A model generated the notes under the pieces. It searched no databases, was not told the DNA's origin, and was given only the letters and a program-made list of their open reading frames with translations. The position numbers were made by a program, and so were the translations under genes. From Bdellovibrionaceae bacterium UBA6502 (GTDB taxonomy: Bacteria; Bdellovibrionota; Bdellovibrionia; Bdellovibrionales; UBA840), in assembly GCA_002436415.1 (NCBI GenBank), contig DJMA01000028.1, forward strand, positions 124,001 to 188,000: a DNA stretch of 64,000 nt, read 5' to 3'. Shown here one piece after another: positions 9,160 through 17,710 of the stretch (the first letter of the stretch is position 1; the number at the start of each line of letters is the position of its first letter).

Positions 9160-9196
9160 CTTAAAAAAAAGACCCCGAGTTTTGGCGGAGTCTTTC
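9160..9196 (-). terminator. Rho-independent terminator after the BFN-domain gene
   Basis: On the minus strand AAAGACTCCG pairs with CGGGGTCTTT (9186-9195 with 9168-9177, one wobble pair) around an 8-base loop, followed by a run of T. It lies immediately after the stop of the BFN-domain gene. The T run ends only about 10 bases before the start of the gamma-carbonic-anhydrase-like gene, leaving no space for a promoter between them, so that gene depends on readthrough or on a promoter inside the upstream gene. Confidence 0.85.
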
Positions 9197-9198
9197 GT

Positions 9199-9819
9199 TT
9201 ACATCAAATATTTCTGACCAGTTTTTTCTTTTTCGAGACTTATTTCGAGCTCTTGTTGTATCTCATTTTTTTCCAACTCAAGAGTCTTTGCTTTTTCTAA
9301 CAAATCCTCTTTGGCAAAAAAGTCAGCGTGAAACTCTAAACCCAAACTCAAGGCTTCCTCAGCGGTTGTCTTAAGCTGATGCTTTTCACCTCGAATTTCA
9401 ATGTCGAGATTGGCAATTAAGGCTTGGTCTTTAAACTCAGTAAAAACCAAACGCAAAACCTCTACGTTTAAATGTTTAAAAACCTTCTTTACCAAAGAGA
9501 AACTACTACCAGAAATAGCAGGGCCCATACTCAAGGCAATTAAATTTGCCTGGTGCAGACCTAAACTAACAGGGAGATTGTAAATCTCGTCTTCGTCTTT
9601 AAATAAAAAAACTGGCTTTGCCAAACTCATACCTGACATCATTCCAAAAGGAATCAATCGAAGGTACTCATCTTCATCAAAGTCTTTCGCCTTTTGAATG
9701 GCATCAAAAACCTTTGTATCTTCTTCTTTCATATTTTCGATCTTACTGAGAAGATCATCTATCCCTAAGTCACCGATTACTTTTTCAATGTCTTTCAAGA
9801 TGTCATTTTTGTTACTCAA
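9199..9819 (-). CDS. BFN-domain (DUF151) protein
   Basis: 206-residue cytoplasmic protein. An acidic N-terminal segment (1-50) precedes a bifunctional-nuclease/DUF151 domain at about residues 55-175: LIPFGMMSGMSLAKPVFLF, then NLPVSLGLHQANLIALSMG, then EVLRLVFTEFKDQALIANL and a C-terminal TTAEEALSLGLEF in the position of the usual SDAIALALR. A charged helical tail follows. Plant BFN proteins have nuclease activity, but bacterial members are not characterised. Its ATG overlaps the miaB stop by 4 bases, and DUF151 genes commonly follow miaB in former deltaproteobacteria, pointing to an RNA-related task (inference). Confidence 0.75.
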   Translation of the reverse strand: MSNKNDILKDIEKVIGDLGIDDLLSKIENMKEEDTKVFDAIQKAKDFDEDEYLRLIPFGMMSGMSLAKPVFLFKDEDEIYNLPVSLGLHQANLIALSMGPAISGSSFSLVKKVFKHLNVEVLRLVFTEFKDQALIANLDIEIRGEKHQLKTTAEEALSLGLEFHADFFAKEDLLEKAKTLELEKNEIQQELEISLEKEKTGQKYLM

Positions 9820-11144
9820 TGTTGCAGCTCCCCTTTTAAACTATTTGGTGCAACTTTGTTAATTCTCACTGGAACAACCTTACCAATCAAATCCGCCGTT
9901 CCATTAAAATGAACCAACTTATTTTGCGTCGAACGACCATGAGCCACACCTTCGCGTTTATCATCGGTTCCTTCTACCAAAATATCTAAAACTTGGCCAT
10001 CATAACGCTTCGCTAATTCAAATCCTAATTCGCGGTGCTCCGCAAACAACTGATTCAAACGAGCAGACTTTACATCTTCAGCCACCTGATCTGTGAACTT
10101 TGCAGCCTTGGTATAAGGACGAGGACTGTATTTAAATGCAAAAATAGTTTCATAACCAACTTCCTGAACAATAGACAAAGTATCAGCAAAGTCTTGGTCT
10201 GTTTCACCAGGAAATCCAACAATAATATCAGTACTCAAAGAAACACCTGGAATGGTGTCTTTGATCATTTTTACTTTTTCTAGATATTCTTCACGAGTGT
10301 ATCGGCGATTCATTCGGTCTAGAATGCTTGAACTTCCACTCTGCACAGGTAAGTGAATGTAATCACAAAGCTTGCTTCTATGGTTTTGTAAAACATCGCA
10401 AAGTTCTTGGTCAAAGTCCTTCGGATGACTGGTTGTAAAACGAACCCTCTGAATGTCAGTGTCAGTAGCAACCGTCTTCATCAATTGCGCAAAGTTAGCG
10501 CCGCAGTCTGATTTGTAAGAATTTACGTTTTGACCAAGTAAAGTTACTTCCTTAGTTCCTCTTTCGACCAATTTATTGATGTCATCAATTAAGTCTTTCA
10601 TACTACGGGAGCGCTCTCTACCACGGGTGAAAGGAACGATACAGAAAGTACAAAAGTTATCACAACCTTTAGTAATATTAACAAAGGTACTTACCCCTGG
10701 GTTACGAACTAAAGTTTCCACCTGGTATGGGCTTTGGTAATCAAACTTTGCTTTTGCTACTCGCTCCTGCTTAGCTCTAACTTCAGAGACCAAACTCGGA
10801 AGTGTGTCGATATTATCAGGACCAAAAACGAAATCTAAAAGAGGAACATCCGAAAGAAGCTTCTTCTTCTCTTGTTGCCCCACACATCCTCCAACTCCAA
10901 TGATTAGATTTGGATTCTCTTTTTTTAACTGACGATATCTACCCACTTCACTATGAACTTTGTGAACTGGTTTTTCTCGAACAGAACAACTGTTTATAAT
11001 AATCAAATTCGCATCATCCGGCTTCTGCACTTCTTGATAATTAGAAAGTTCCAGTAAGCTAAACATTCTTTCAGAATCGTTGACGTTCATTTGGCAACCG
11101 TAAGTGGTAATGTATACGCCTTGGATCGATGGATTCTCTGTCAT
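9816..11144 (-). CDS. miaB: tRNA-2-methylthio-N6-dimethylallyladenosine synthase
   Basis: Radical SAM methylthiotransferase that adds the methylthio group to i6A37 of tRNAs. 442 residues, family length. N-terminal UPF0004 domain with TTYGCQMNVNDSE (Cys17), INSCSVRE and GVGGCVGQQ supplying the auxiliary cluster. Radical SAM core with GCDNFCTFCIVPFTRGRERSR (CX3CX2C). C-terminal TRAM domain from about residue 380. ATG at 11144 with AAAGG upstream. First gene of a two-gene operon with the BFN-domain gene. Confidence 0.97.
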   Translation of the reverse strand: MTENPSIQGVYITTYGCQMNVNDSERMFSLLELSNYQEVQKPDDANLIIINSCSVREKPVHKVHSEVGRYRQLKKENPNLIIGVGGCVGQQEKKKLLSDVPLLDFVFGPDNIDTLPSLVSEVRAKQERVAKAKFDYQSPYQVETLVRNPGVSTFVNITKGCDNFCTFCIVPFTRGRERSRSMKDLIDDINKLVERGTKEVTLLGQNVNSYKSDCGANFAQLMKTVATDTDIQRVRFTTSHPKDFDQELCDVLQNHRSKLCDYIHLPVQSGSSSILDRMNRRYTREEYLEKVKMIKDTIPGVSLSTDIIVGFPGETDQDFADTLSIVQEVGYETIFAFKYSPRPYTKAAKFTDQVAEDVKSARLNQLFAEHRELGFELAKRYDGQVLDILVEGTDDKREGVAHGRSTQNKLVHFNGTADLIGKVVPVRINKVAPNSLKGELQH

Positions 11145-11481
11145 ACTTAAACCTTTGAAATAAGTGGAAATTTAGCTGGTTTTTATACCGTTTTAGGAGG
11201 CTTGCGTCAATAAGCCCTGAAAGCTTTCTTATGGGAATTTTTACAAGAAACATGAAGCCTAATTTTAATTCCAAAAAGCCACTTTCTAGAGCTAGATTTT
11301 AGAGCCTCTAAGGAAAAACAAAATCGCATTTATTTGAATAAACACCCCGTCAGCTAAATTATGAGCTTTTTTCATTAAAATACCTCTTATGGAGATTATA
11401 AATACTCGGCCCGAGCCTCCTGCATTGCATAAAATGCCAATAACTGCTAAAACCTCCAGTTATCAAAGAATGAGGTGTTTT
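11145..11481. other. Intergenic region between divergent miaB and an acidic orphan
   Basis: 337 bases. An in-frame ATG at 11389 could lengthen the downstream gene, but the sequence between 11389 and 11481 reads like leader rather than protein, and the ribosome site GAGG is at 11472-11475. I see no gene, strong hairpin or RNA family here; promoters for both flanking genes must lie within it. Confidence 0.4.
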
Positions 11482-12015
11482 ATGATCGTCCGTAAAGAAG
11501 AGTCAAAAACTAAGAAATATAGTGGCCTACCAGCCGACTTTAGCAATCTTATGAAAGAGTGCATCCAAGCCTTAGAAGAATCGAAGCTTTGGTCCGGAAA
11601 AAATCTAGAAGTTAGCGGTAGAATCTATCCAGAAGAATTAATTGTTAAATTTAGCCTGAAAGAACCTGGTTTAATTCGCTGTGAAAACTTTAGTGCTTCT
11701 CTAGATTTTGATGGCGAAGCAAAAAATTTGGTTGAGAAAGCTCAAGTCGCCATGGAAGCTTTAAGCTCAATGATGGAACAGTACTATGCTTCTACTGAAG
11801 AAATGGATTTACCTGAAGACTGGCACTCTTACAAATTTGATAAAGAAGAAATTTTTCTGATGTATTCCACAGAAAACGACGACCTTGAAGCGCAAGCTAA
11901 CGCCCTTCTTGGTGATGAGTTTAGCGAAACAAAAGAGGAAGAAGTTGACCCTGAATATATGGGCCTAGATTTTTTCAAAGAAGCTGAAGAGCGTTTCAAA
12001 AACAACATACATTAA
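11482..12015 (+). CDS. Acidic hypothetical protein
   Basis: 177 residues, cytoplasmic, with no signal or membrane segment. The N-terminal 15 residues are basic (MIVRKEESKTKKY), the centre has a beta-rich stretch (LEVSGRIYPEELIVKFSL), and the last 60 residues are strongly acidic. I do not recognise a domain. The ATG at 11482 is preferred over the in-frame ATG at 11389 because GAGG sits 7 bases upstream and the extra residues have low-quality coding character. A strong bidirectional terminator follows. Confidence 0.65.
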   Translation: MIVRKEESKTKKYSGLPADFSNLMKECIQALEESKLWSGKNLEVSGRIYPEELIVKFSLKEPGLIRCENFSASLDFDGEAKNLVEKAQVAMEALSSMMEQYYASTEEMDLPEDWHSYKFDKEEIFLMYSTENDDLEAQANALLGDEFSETKEEEVDPEYMGLDFFKEAEERFKNNIH

Positions 12016-12031
12016 AATTTAAATCAGAAAT

Positions 12032-12067
12032 AAAAAAAAGGCTCTTGTTGATCAAGAGCCTTTTTTA
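12032..12067. terminator. Bidirectional Rho-independent terminator
   Basis: Perfect stem GGCTCTTG (12040-12047) with CAAGAGCC (12053-12060) around a 5-base loop, extended by an A run on the left pairing with a T run on the right. It lies between two convergent genes and can serve both. Confidence 0.92.
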
Positions 12068-12086
12068 TTTGTCATTTTATCTAATA

Positions 12087-13157
12087 TTAATAGTCAGAGT
12101 CGTCGTCTCCAGAACCAGATCCACCGATTCCGCGAACTTCGTCAATATACTCTTTATCGTCTTCGTCGAAGTCACCTTCAACGTTTCCGTCTTCGATTTC
12201 AAGATCGTGAACCACAGCCATAAAATCTTTTTCTGTAGCCAAATCTTTACGAAGCATTTCTAAGTATTTATCTGGGTATCTTGCCGTTAACTCTTCAATA
12301 TAACGATCTAGCTTTCCACCTGCCAAAATTTTCTTTCGAACCTGAATGCGTTTCCACAGAACTAAGTAATGAAAACGACAGTATCCGTCAACGGTCGCTA
12401 GCTCATCACAGTCTTTCACTCGACAGTATGCTCTACCTTCCGCATCCGTTAAAACAACCTCATCTTCATCATCTTCGTCGAAAGCTTCTGGATCTAGGGC
12501 AGCTAACTCATCGAAGCTCATGGAGTCTAACTTTTTCTCCAAATCATCAGAACCTAAAACCTCTTCAAGCTTCATCTTGGCAATTTCTAGCTCAGAAAGT
12601 TCTTCTTCAGGTTCTTCTTCATCATCTAGGTCTTCGTCCTCGTCGTCCTCAGCCTCTTCCTCGTCTTCTGACTCAATATCGGCATCGTCTTCGAAATCTT
12701 CATCATCCTCAAGTTCTTCATCCTCAAGGTATTCCTCTTCTTCTAGAGCTTCTTCTTCAAGCACTGGCTCAGCTTTTTTGGCTGGCTTCGTAGAAGTTTT
12801 CTTTGTAGTGCTTTTCTTCGCAGGAGCTTTTTTAGAAGTAGTTTTTTTACTGGCTTGCTTTTTCACAGCCTTTTTAGCCACTTTCTTTTTACTTACTGCC
12901 TTTTTACTAGCAGTCTTCTTTGTGGCCGTTTTTTTAGCTACTTTTTTGGCTGCCTTCTTAGGTGCTGCTTTTTTAGCCACCTTTTTCTTAGCAACTGTCT
13001 TTTTAGTCGCTTTCTTCTTGGTAGCTGCTTTTGTAGTTTTTTTCTTAGATGCCGCTTTAGTTGCCGCTTTTTTAGTAGCTTTTTTTGCTACTTTTTTCTT
13101 AGCGGTTTTCTTCGCAGCCGTGCTCTTCTTTTTTGTGGTTTTTTTTGCTTTAGCCAT
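12087..13157 (-). CDS. Histone-H1-like Lys/Ala-rich protein with acidic middle and C-terminal zinc motif
   Basis: 356 residues in three blocks. Residues 1-135 are almost entirely Lys, Ala, Thr and Ser in KKAAKK-type repeats, like eukaryotic H1 tails and bacterial H1-like proteins, and would bind nucleic acid without sequence specificity. Residues 136-235 are dominated by Glu and Asp. A folded C-terminal domain then has C245-x4-C250-x9-C260-x2-H263 followed by YLVLWKR, which resembles the small zinc fingers found beside HNH or HTH domains in phage and actinobacterial proteins. The tail is Gly/Ser/Asp-rich. Likely a nucleoid-associated or RNA-associated protein (inference). ATG at 13157; the repetitive start makes long open frames on the opposite strand that are not genes. 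Confidence 0.8.
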   Translation of the reverse strand: MAKAKKTTKKKSTAAKKTAKKKVAKKATKKAATKAASKKKTTKAATKKKATKKTVAKKKVAKKAAPKKAAKKVAKKTATKKTASKKAVSKKKVAKKAVKKQASKKTTSKKAPAKKSTTKKTSTKPAKKAEPVLEEEALEEEEYLEDEELEDDEDFEDDADIESEDEEEAEDDEDEDLDDEEEPEEELSELEIAKMKLEEVLGSDDLEKKLDSMSFDELAALDPEAFDEDDEDEVVLTDAEGRAYCRVKDCDELATVDGYCRFHYLVLWKRIQVRKKILAGGKLDRYIEELTARYPDKYLEMLRKDLATEKDFMAVVHDLEIEDGNVEGDFDEDDKEYIDEVRGIGGSGSGDDDSDY

Positions 13158-13228
13158 AGAGTGGAACTATGTGACAAAAGCCGAAACTGGTCAAGCTAGT
13201 TTCACAGTCGGCACATGGGGTTATTGAC

Positions 13229-14179
13229 TTATTGTTCAATTTTTATACTACCCTTCTTGGATCGAGCAAATACTGATCCACCGCTTCGCCCACGCAATCG
13301 GCCAACGGCAACTTTTAAATTTGGGTATCTTTTTAGATCCAAATATTTCGGGTAATAAAGATCCCCATCTTCTGTTCCAATATTTATATGGGCACCACTA
13401 TTTGAAGGCATCAGTACTCTGATTCGAGCCTCTTCCGAATTGATTCGAAACCTCTCCCCAGAATCCACTCCAATAGAGAATTCTCCACCTTTACTGGTAA
13501 TTTTTTGATATCCATCCACATTTTTGGTGCTCACATTTGGCTGGTAGGACTCTAGGTAAAAATCCCCTTCTAAGCCATTCAATATTAGCTTTGATTGATT
13601 CGAGTTTAAACTAAGTTTTCCCTTAATTTTTTCTAGTTCTAATAGTCCTTTATGAGACTCAATGGATAAGTCGCCAGTTTGTTCCGTCACCTTCAAATTA
13701 GCATCATAGCTATTAAAAGCCACTGCACCGCTATTATTCGCAATCTCTACTGCCCCACCAATGGTTTTCAAAGAAAGCTCACCCTTATTTTTTTTCCAAA
13801 CTAAGGAAATGTTCTCTGTGGCAATATCCGTTTTAGCGATCTCTAAATCTTGCAAGTCAGCACTAATTTGTTTACTGCTGATTTTTAACTGCAGGCCCGA
13901 AAATTGACCAAAAATGAAAAGTTCAGTCTTTTGGTCTTTTGCCTTAACTCTAACTTTTAATTTATTCGCCTCTTGGCTAAGTTCTAAATCATCTTTAGAA
14001 ACTCCACTTAATCTAATGTTTTCCGAATCCGTTTGCTTGCGTAATTTGATCTTTATTTTTGGAGCAATGATCTCCAGTAGCTCGATGTTTTTTGTGGAGA
14101 GAATGTTATCTGTTTGCTCCTGAGAAAAAACAGGAAAACTTACGAACAAGACTAAGCTAATTAATAAAAACTTTTTCAT
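13229..14179 (-). CDS. Secreted DUF4097-like beta-repeat protein
   Basis: 316 residues from the ATG at 14179, which begins a clean signal peptide (MKKFLLISLVLFVSFPVFSQ). The longer frame to 14206 adds nine residues and spoils the signal. The mature part is short beta strands with Gly/Asp turns (GDLSIESHKGLLELEKIKGK and later copies), as in DUF4097/putative auto-adhesin solenoids. Probably periplasmic or surface-exposed; function unknown. The end GGSVFARSKKGSIKIEQ is also strand-rich. It stands alone between the H1-like gene and a 468-base gap. Confidence 0.65.
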   Translation of the reverse strand: MKKFLLISLVLFVSFPVFSQEQTDNILSTKNIELLEIIAPKIKIKLRKQTDSENIRLSGVSKDDLELSQEANKLKVRVKAKDQKTELFIFGQFSGLQLKISSKQISADLQDLEIAKTDIATENISLVWKKNKGELSLKTIGGAVEIANNSGAVAFNSYDANLKVTEQTGDLSIESHKGLLELEKIKGKLSLNSNQSKLILNGLEGDFYLESYQPNVSTKNVDGYQKITSKGGEFSIGVDSGERFRINSEEARIRVLMPSNSGAHINIGTEDGDLYYPKYLDLKRYPNLKVAVGRLRGRSGGSVFARSKKGSIKIEQ

Positions 14180-14647
14180 GAACCTATAATAGTTCCCTTG
14201 AACCAATAATGTAAATCATTTTAAAAACTAGATCATAAACTGCTTAATTCTACTACCAGACAATTGCTATTCTCCAATTTCCATAAGCTTTTACTTAGAC
14301 CGAACATATCAAGTGCCTTAATTGATCCTTATAGAAGCAACGGATTTCAATGAAGGACTGAGCTCTTAACTCTAAAAAATCCCATTTAACTTCTTGGCAA
14401 CATTAGAATACCCATTCCCTTAGAGGCAGCAAGCATTCAGAGCCATAGTTAATATCCCTATTAAAGGGAATGTGTATTGCACTTGCAGTTCAAATCAAAC
14501 AGCTTCTGTCGCGTCGCACAAGCAATGGTTATTTTAAATACAAATGAAAGTATTTTAAAAGCCTAAGCCCCAGAAATGAAAAGGCATTTGACAAAATGCT
14601 CGGCATTCACAAAACTAGCGAGGTTTAAATTCCAATGGGGAGGAAAT
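14180..14647. other. Long intergenic region upstream of the ketone-body operon
   Basis: 468 bases without a credible gene. It contains a 9-base inverted repeat CATTCCCTT (14413-14421) and AAGGGAATG (14464-14472), and a small hairpin GCATTT-GACA-AAATGC at 14584-14599 that includes a TTGACA. No good -10 element stands at the right distance from it. The right end is the strong ribosome site GGGGAGGAAAT of the thiolase gene. The length suggests regulation of the operon, but no family is recognised. Confidence 0.4.
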
Positions 14648-15820
14648 ATGTCCGTAGTAATCGTAAGTGCAAAAAGAACCGCTGTAGGAAGTTTCAACGG
14701 AGCTTTATCTAGCGTGCCCGCCACAGAACTTGGAGCTGCTGCAATTCGCGCTGCTGTTGAAGAAGCCGGAATCGATAATGCAAGTGTTGATGAATGCATC
14801 ATGGGTAATGTTTTAAGCGCTGGAGTTGGACAAGCTCCTGCTCGCCAAGCAGCGCTTGGTGCTGGCCTTGCTAAATCCACCAAATCAATGACCATCAATA
14901 AAGTATGTGGTTCAGGCTTGAAAGCCGTTATGCTAGCTGCCGATAGCATTCAACTAGGTCACAGCCAAATCGTTGTAGCTGGTGGCCAAGAAAATATGAG
15001 TTTAGCTCCTCACCTTCTAGAAAAATCTCGTTCTGGATTTAGAATGGGCGATGTTAAGATGAAAGACTCTATGATCAAAGACGGACTATGGGACCCATAC
15101 TCCAATTTCCATATGGGAAATGCAGCCGAAGTTTGCGTTAAAGAACACAATTTTAGCCGTGAAGAACAAGACGCCTTCGCAATCGAATCCTACAAGCGCG
15201 CACAAAAATGCGTTGAAGACGGTACTTTTAAAGATGAAATCGCTACGGTAACTGTTAAAACACGCAAAGGCGAAGTATTGGTTGAGAAAGATGAAGATCC
15301 GTTCAATACCAATTTTGATAAAGTTCCTAGCCTAAGACCAGCCTTCGACAAAGAAGGAAGCATTACAGCTGCCAACGCATCTAATATTAATGATGGTGCT
15401 TCTGCTTTGGTTTTAATGTCAGAAGAAAAGGCCAAGGAACTTGGCAAAAAACCAATGGTTAAAATCATCGCCCAAGCAACATTTGCTCAAGAGCCTACCT
15501 GGTTTACAACCGCTCCTGTTGGCGCTTGCAAATTGGCATTGGAAAAAGCTGACTTAAAAGCTTCAGACATCGACCTTTGGGAAATCAACGAGGCTTTCGC
15601 TGTAGTTAGCATGTTCGCAATGAAAGAACTTGGCTTGACTCACGAAAATGTCAATGTGAATGGCGGAGCCATTGCAGTTGGTCACCCAATCGGCGCTAGT
15701 GGTGCAAGAATCCTTACCACATTAATCCATGCCATGAAGAAACAAGATAAAAAATATGGATTAGCAACTCTTTGTATCGGTGGTGGTGAAGCCGTTGCAG
15801 TAATCGTAGAAAACCTATAG
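14648..15820 (+). CDS. Acetyl-CoA acetyltransferase (thiolase)
   Basis: Cleaves acetoacetyl-CoA with CoA to two acetyl-CoA, or runs in the synthetic direction. 390 residues, typical for type II thiolases. Nucleophile Cys87 in INKVCGSGLKAV, His in GGAIAVGHPIGASGARI, and second Cys in CIGGGEAVAV. The start at 14648 is fixed by GGGGAGGAA upstream and by the family N-terminus (VVIVSAKRTAVGSF); the frame could reach 14576. First gene of an operon with both CoA-transferase subunits, so the catabolic direction (acetoacetate use) is likely. An equivalent gene would be named atoB, thlA or phaA. Confidence 0.95.
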   Translation: MSVVIVSAKRTAVGSFNGALSSVPATELGAAAIRAAVEEAGIDNASVDECIMGNVLSAGVGQAPARQAALGAGLAKSTKSMTINKVCGSGLKAVMLAADSIQLGHSQIVVAGGQENMSLAPHLLEKSRSGFRMGDVKMKDSMIKDGLWDPYSNFHMGNAAEVCVKEHNFSREEQDAFAIESYKRAQKCVEDGTFKDEIATVTVKTRKGEVLVEKDEDPFNTNFDKVPSLRPAFDKEGSITAANASNINDGASALVLMSEEKAKELGKKPMVKIIAQATFAQEPTWFTTAPVGACKLALEKADLKASDIDLWEINEAFAVVSMFAMKELGLTHENVNVNGGAIAVGHPIGASGARILTTLIHAMKKQDKKYGLATLCIGGGEAVAVIVENL

Positions 15821-15828
15821 GTGATAAA

Positions 15829-16524
15829 ATGAACAAAATTTTTGAAAATGCTTTTGAAGCATTGAAAGATATTAATAAGGATGGGCAGCAAATTTTGGCT
15901 GGTGGTTTTGGCTTGTGTGGAATCCCAGAAAACTGTATTGCCGCCCTTAGAGAACTTGGTAAAAAGAATTTAACTTTTGTAAGTAATAACGCCGGAGTGG
16001 ATGATTTCGGATTAGGTCTCCTTTTACAAAGCAAACAAATCAAAAAAATGATGAGCAGCTATGTTGGAGAAAATGCTACATTTGAAAAACAACTCCTTGC
16101 CGGCGAATTAGAGGTAGAACTAATCCCACAAGGAACTCTAGCTGAACGAATCCGAGCTGGCGGCGCAGGCATACCAGCCTTCTTCACTCCTACAGGTGTA
16201 GGAACGGAAGTTGCCAAGGGTAAAGAAGTTAGAAACATCGATGGCAGAGATTACGTTTTAGAAAAAGCCATTACTGGTGACATTGCCATCGTTCGTGCGG
16301 CGAAAGCGGATAAATTTGGAAACCTAGTGTTTAGAAAAACCGCTAGAAATTTCAATCCACTCTGTGCCATGGCTGGAAAGATCACAGTAGTTGAGGCGGA
16401 AGAAATTGTTGAGATTGGTGAAATCGATCCTGACGATGTGCAATTGAGTGGTGCTTTCGTACAAAGAATTTTTAAAGCGCAAAACCTAGAAAAACGAATT
16501 GAATTTCGTACCATCTCACAATAA
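15829..16524 (+). CDS. scoA: Succinyl-CoA:3-ketoacid CoA-transferase, subunit A
   Basis: Alpha subunit of the enzyme that moves CoA from succinyl-CoA to acetoacetate. 231 residues. Landmarks are ILAGGFGLCGIPENCI, SNNAGVDDFGLG, the oxyanion region ELIPQGTLAERIRAGGAGIP and FFTPTGVGTEV. It starts 8 bases after the thiolase stop with AGGTGA upstream and precedes scoB. Succinyl-CoA for the reaction can come from the sucAB-lpd complex encoded nearby. Confidence 0.95.
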   Translation: MNKIFENAFEALKDINKDGQQILAGGFGLCGIPENCIAALRELGKKNLTFVSNNAGVDDFGLGLLLQSKQIKKMMSSYVGENATFEKQLLAGELEVELIPQGTLAERIRAGGAGIPAFFTPTGVGTEVAKGKEVRNIDGRDYVLEKAITGDIAIVRAAKADKFGNLVFRKTARNFNPLCAMAGKITVVEAEEIVEIGEIDPDDVQLSGAFVQRIFKAQNLEKRIEFRTISQ

Positions 16525-16533
16525 GGGGAAGTT

Positions 16534-17190
16534 ATGCCATTAACAAGAGACCAAATTGCAAAAAGAATTTCTCAAGAAGTAGAAGATGGATTTGTTGTAA
16601 ACTTAGGAATTGGAATTCCAACACTAGTCGCTAACTACATTCCTGAAAATATGTTTGTAATGTTACAAAGCGAAAATGGACTACTAGGAATGGGTCCATT
16701 TCCCACCGAAGATAAAGTGGATGCCGACTTAATAAACGCAGGAAAACAAACCATCACAGCAGTTGATGGATCTGCTTTTTTTGATAGCGCTACCAGCTTC
16801 GCCATGATTCGTGGGGGTCATGTTGACCTAACTGTCTTGGGAGCAATGCAGGTAGACCAATCAGGAAACATTGCAAACTGGATGATTCCTGGAAAAATGG
16901 TTAAAGGCATGGGCGGTGCTATGGATTTAGTAGCTGGTGCTAAAAAAGTTGTGGTGGCCATGCAACATGTAGACAAACATGGAAACTCAAAGCTTCTAGA
17001 AAAGTGTGACCTTCCCTTCACAGGACTTGGCTGTATTCAAAAAGTGGTAACCGATTATGGGGTCTTAGAGATCGACGAAGAAGGCTTTTGTGTTAAAGAA
17101 TACGCACCGGATTTAAGCCCTGAGGAAGTAGCCAAAGCAACTGCAGGAAAAGTACGTATCGCTGAAGACTGTAAAGTGATGGAGTTTTAA
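16534..17190 (+). CDS. scoB: Succinyl-CoA:3-ketoacid CoA-transferase, subunit B
   Basis: Beta subunit, 218 residues, carrying the catalytic glutamate Glu47 in the family motif SENGLLGMGP. Other landmarks are VNLGIGIPTLVANY at the N-terminus and GGHVDLTVLGAMQVD. Spacing to scoA is 9 bases with AAGGGGAA upstream of the ATG, so the two subunits are co-expressed. The product acetoacetyl-CoA is the substrate of the thiolase encoded first in the operon. Confidence 0.95.
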   Translation: MPLTRDQIAKRISQEVEDGFVVNLGIGIPTLVANYIPENMFVMLQSENGLLGMGPFPTEDKVDADLINAGKQTITAVDGSAFFDSATSFAMIRGGHVDLTVLGAMQVDQSGNIANWMIPGKMVKGMGGAMDLVAGAKKVVVAMQHVDKHGNSKLLEKCDLPFTGLGCIQKVVTDYGVLEIDEEGFCVKEYAPDLSPEEVAKATAGKVRIAEDCKVMEF

Positions 17191-17192
17191 AA

Positions 17193-17663
17193 ATGAACAT
17201 TGAAATGCTAAAAACAACGGCCTGGGTAAATCTTTTTGGCCTATTAAAAATTCCATTAATTCTATTCATCTCGCCAAGAGTAATTCGCTTAGATGAAAAA
17301 GTTTGTGAAATTAAGGTTCCTTTAAATTACCGCACCAAAAACCACTTAGGCTCAATGTACTTTGGCGCTCTGGCTATTGGTGCTGACTTAAGCGGTGCTT
17401 TAATTGGAATGAAAGAAATCCAAAAAAGTAAGAAAAAAGTAAGCCTTGTGTTTAAAGACATGAGAGGAAACTTTTTAAAAAGAGCTACTGAGGACATTAT
17501 TTTTTACTGTGATCAAGTAGCTGAAGTAAAAAACTTAGTAGCCGAAGCCATTGAGAAAAAAGAACGCGTTGAAATGGAAATTCCAATCACCGCAAAAATG
17601 GCAAAATCTGGAGATTTAGCTGCTGAATTTGTCCTAACTCTTTCATTGAAAGCTCGTGAATAA
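17193..17663 (+). CDS. DUF4442 hot-dog-fold thioesterase-like protein
   Basis: 156 residues. The segment RTKNHLGSMYFGALAIGADLSG (about residues 46-67) is the DUF4442/PaaI-like helix of hot-dog thioesterases; hydrophobic residues near 14-27 could contact a membrane or acyl chain. It begins two bases after scoB, so it belongs to the ketone-body operon. A role in hydrolysing acyl-CoA side products or controlling CoA pools is inference; no substrate is predicted. Confidence 0.75.
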   Translation: MNIEMLKTTAWVNLFGLLKIPLILFISPRVIRLDEKVCEIKVPLNYRTKNHLGSMYFGALAIGADLSGALIGMKEIQKSKKKVSLVFKDMRGNFLKRATEDIIFYCDQVAEVKNLVAEAIEKKERVEMEIPITAKMAKSGDLAAEFVLTLSLKARE

Positions 17664-17675
17664 TACTTTTAAGAT

Positions 17676-17710
17676 GGCCTAGGCAATAAGCTAAGAGGAA
17701 AGTCTAGGCC
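17676..17710. repeat. Hairpin after the ketone-body operon
   Basis: GGCCTAG (17676-17682) pairs with CTAGGCC (17704-17710) around a 21-base loop. It lies 12 bases after the last stop of the operon but has no T run, so it is a weak terminator candidate or an mRNA 3'-end stabiliser. The right arm extends into CTAGGCCTAAG, a word that recurs in other gaps of this window. Confidence 0.4.

Noticed and set aside
12520..13227. Long Ser/Phe/Leu-rich open frame opposite the H1-like gene, plus shorter ones at 12281-12793 and 12855-13199
   Set aside because: They mirror the Lys/Ala and Glu/Asp repeats of the real gene; no ribosome site and low-complexity composition.
14588..14616. TTGACA as -35 box of the thiolase promoter
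   Set aside because: Sequence at -10 distance (AAAACT) is poor and the box lies within a small hairpin.
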